From Volutella citrinella (Eukaryota > Ascomycota > Sordariomycetes > Hypocreales > Nectriaceae), in contig JAWZSP010000001.1 of NCBI GenBank assembly GCA_034401135.1, forward strand, positions 682,001-746,000: DNA of 64,000 nt. The letters run 5' to 3'. Both the position numbers and the translations under genes were made by a program. Positions 63,172 through 64,000 of the stretch are shown here, in pieces. The notes below the pieces were generated by a model. The model did not search any database. It was not told where the DNA came from and saw nothing but the letters and a program-made list of their open reading frames with translations. Each line of letters begins with the position of its first letter. Position 1 is the first letter of the stretch.

Positions 63172-64000
63172 TCATGGGTTGCCGCCCCCGGTACTAGCCT
63201 GCCACTGCACATGAGCTGTATCCGGAGGCGCAAGTTTCTTTCGATATTTCAGATCATCGACATCGGCAGGGCCCATGACAGTGACTCGACAGTCTCTGAT
63301 CTCCGGGTTGGCGAGGATGCCTTCGTAGACACGGCCGAATTCAGACGCCCTCATCTTGAATTGGGATTCCTCTTCCTTGACATTTGCGTCATACTCGACC
63401 CGATAGTGCAGGTAAACCTCGTTGAACCGAACACTGAGCTTCTCAAAGCTGACGACGTTTGCCATGGAGAACAGTGCGCCTTGACAGATTGAGACGGGGC
63501 CATAGGCTCCAGAGTCACCCCCGCCTCCAGTGCAAATGGTCCATGTGGAGTTGGGATGGCCCTTTTCCAGCAGGTACGGCATCGTTGCACGGTAAGCGAC
63601 TGGATCCAGTTAATTTCATCTCAATCATGCGTCATTCTTTGTTTGGAAGCTTACAGAAAGTTGCCATGAATCCAATCTCAAACGCGTCCCGGAAATCTTG
63701 CACACTTATCTCGTGCAACAGCTGAGGTTTACCAAACGCTCCAACTATCGAGACAAAGGTCAGAAGTCCATGACTGTGTATTTACAACCAAATGGGCTAC
63801 ATGAAGACTTACTTGCCGTGTAGACATGCTGGAATGCGGGTAGTTTTCCATCTCTGACTTGTTGGACCACTTTCTCGACACCATCCTCGCTGGCGATGTC
63901 GGCCTCAACGACGGTGATGTTTTCCGATGTGCCGACATTCTGGAACAGTTTCTCCTCGGCAGCCTTGCTACGCACAAGGGCGATGACTTGTCTGTTGGAA
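63172..64000 (-). CDS. Short-chain dehydrogenase/reductase family protein (3' part)
   Basis: The gene runs off the right edge. Visible exons (minus): >64000-63813, 63744-63655, 63599-63172, giving 234 residues; introns 68 and 55 nt. The first exon begins SNRQVIALVRS, the beta2 strand of a Rossmann fold just after the missing TGxxxGIG loop, followed by ITVVEADIASEDGVEKVVQ (D at the beta3 end). IGAFGKPQLLHEISVQDFRD and AFEIGFMATFFAYRATMPYL follow. The usual catalytic YxxxK is not present: the segment reads GDSGAYGPVSICQGALFSMA, with Ser instead of Lys. This may be a divergent subfamily or a noncatalytic member. A Gly-rich TICTGGGGDSG run stands where the Ser strand lies. Confidence 0.75.

Noticed and set aside
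1..64000. CRISPR arrays or prokaryotic defence islands
   Set aside because: Spliced genes and a nuclear-type intron-containing tRNA show a fungal chromosome; the only tandem repeats have no regularly spaced unique spacers.

Overview
The window looks like chromosomal DNA of a filamentous ascomycete (Pezizomycotina, probably Sordariomycetes/Hypocreales). The evidence is genes on both strands with short GT-AG introns of mostly 46-80 nt, CTGAC/CTAAC-like branch points and pyrimidine-tract plus CAG/TAG acceptors; a nuclear tRNA-Gly with a tiny intron; and typical fungal families (PDR ABC pump, SP-family sugar transporters, pectin lyase, GH78, Ach1, F-box proteins). There is also a dispersed repeat whose second copy has decayed by C-to-T/G-to-A changes. 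The species cannot be named from the sequence alone. I rebuilt gene models by hand from splice sites and reading-frame phase; exon joins are given in each entry.

Layout. 1-793: 3' end of an alpha-glucoside-type sugar transporter. 1896-3781: flavin monooxygenase. 4274-6473: TRF4/Cid14-type nucleotidyltransferase. 8001-10102: hexose transporter with ten exons. 10314-11135: a kinase-like protein with altered catalytic motifs. 12020-12472: small secreted protein. 13952-15088: small protein kinase. 15981-17085 and 19757-21164: two paralogues of a fungal protein family of unknown function, flanking an APH-type kinase (17515-18613, minus). 22038-26687: two F-box genes separated by tRNA-Gly(GCC). 26804-27637: a Thg1-like polymerase. 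28253-29442: pectin lyase.

29443-42614 is the more plastic part. It holds a P450, an ACS-family permease, a wrecked APH-type kinase pseudogene, two copies of a ~325-bp repeat (29971-30291 and 39356-39683), and a sugar transporter that is divergent from an alpha-L-rhamnosidase (42615-45383). The transporter/rhamnosidase intergenic region carries a cluster of GTTCCGAGC motifs that includes a perfect 16-bp palindrome. The right third holds a tiny five-exon secreted protein with a duplicated CX6C motif (46027-46579), a VOC protein, a 1628-residue PDR pump, a DEDDy exonuclease, Ach1 acetyl-CoA hydrolase/transferase, a gene-poor 3.3-kb stretch, a His-rich-tailed ferric reductase, and the 3' part of a short-chain dehydrogenase.

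How genes work together: the clearest functional unit is the transporter plus intracellular GH78 alpha-L-rhamnosidase, a plausible uptake-then-hydrolyse module for rhamnosides. Pectin lyase and the sugar transporters suggest plant-polymer use. I saw no secondary-metabolite backbone gene, CRISPR array or intact transposon. The most unusual features are the kinase/unknown-family cluster at 10.3-21.2 kb, the secreted CX6C protein, the palindromic promoter motif cluster, and the repeat pair with its mutational signature.
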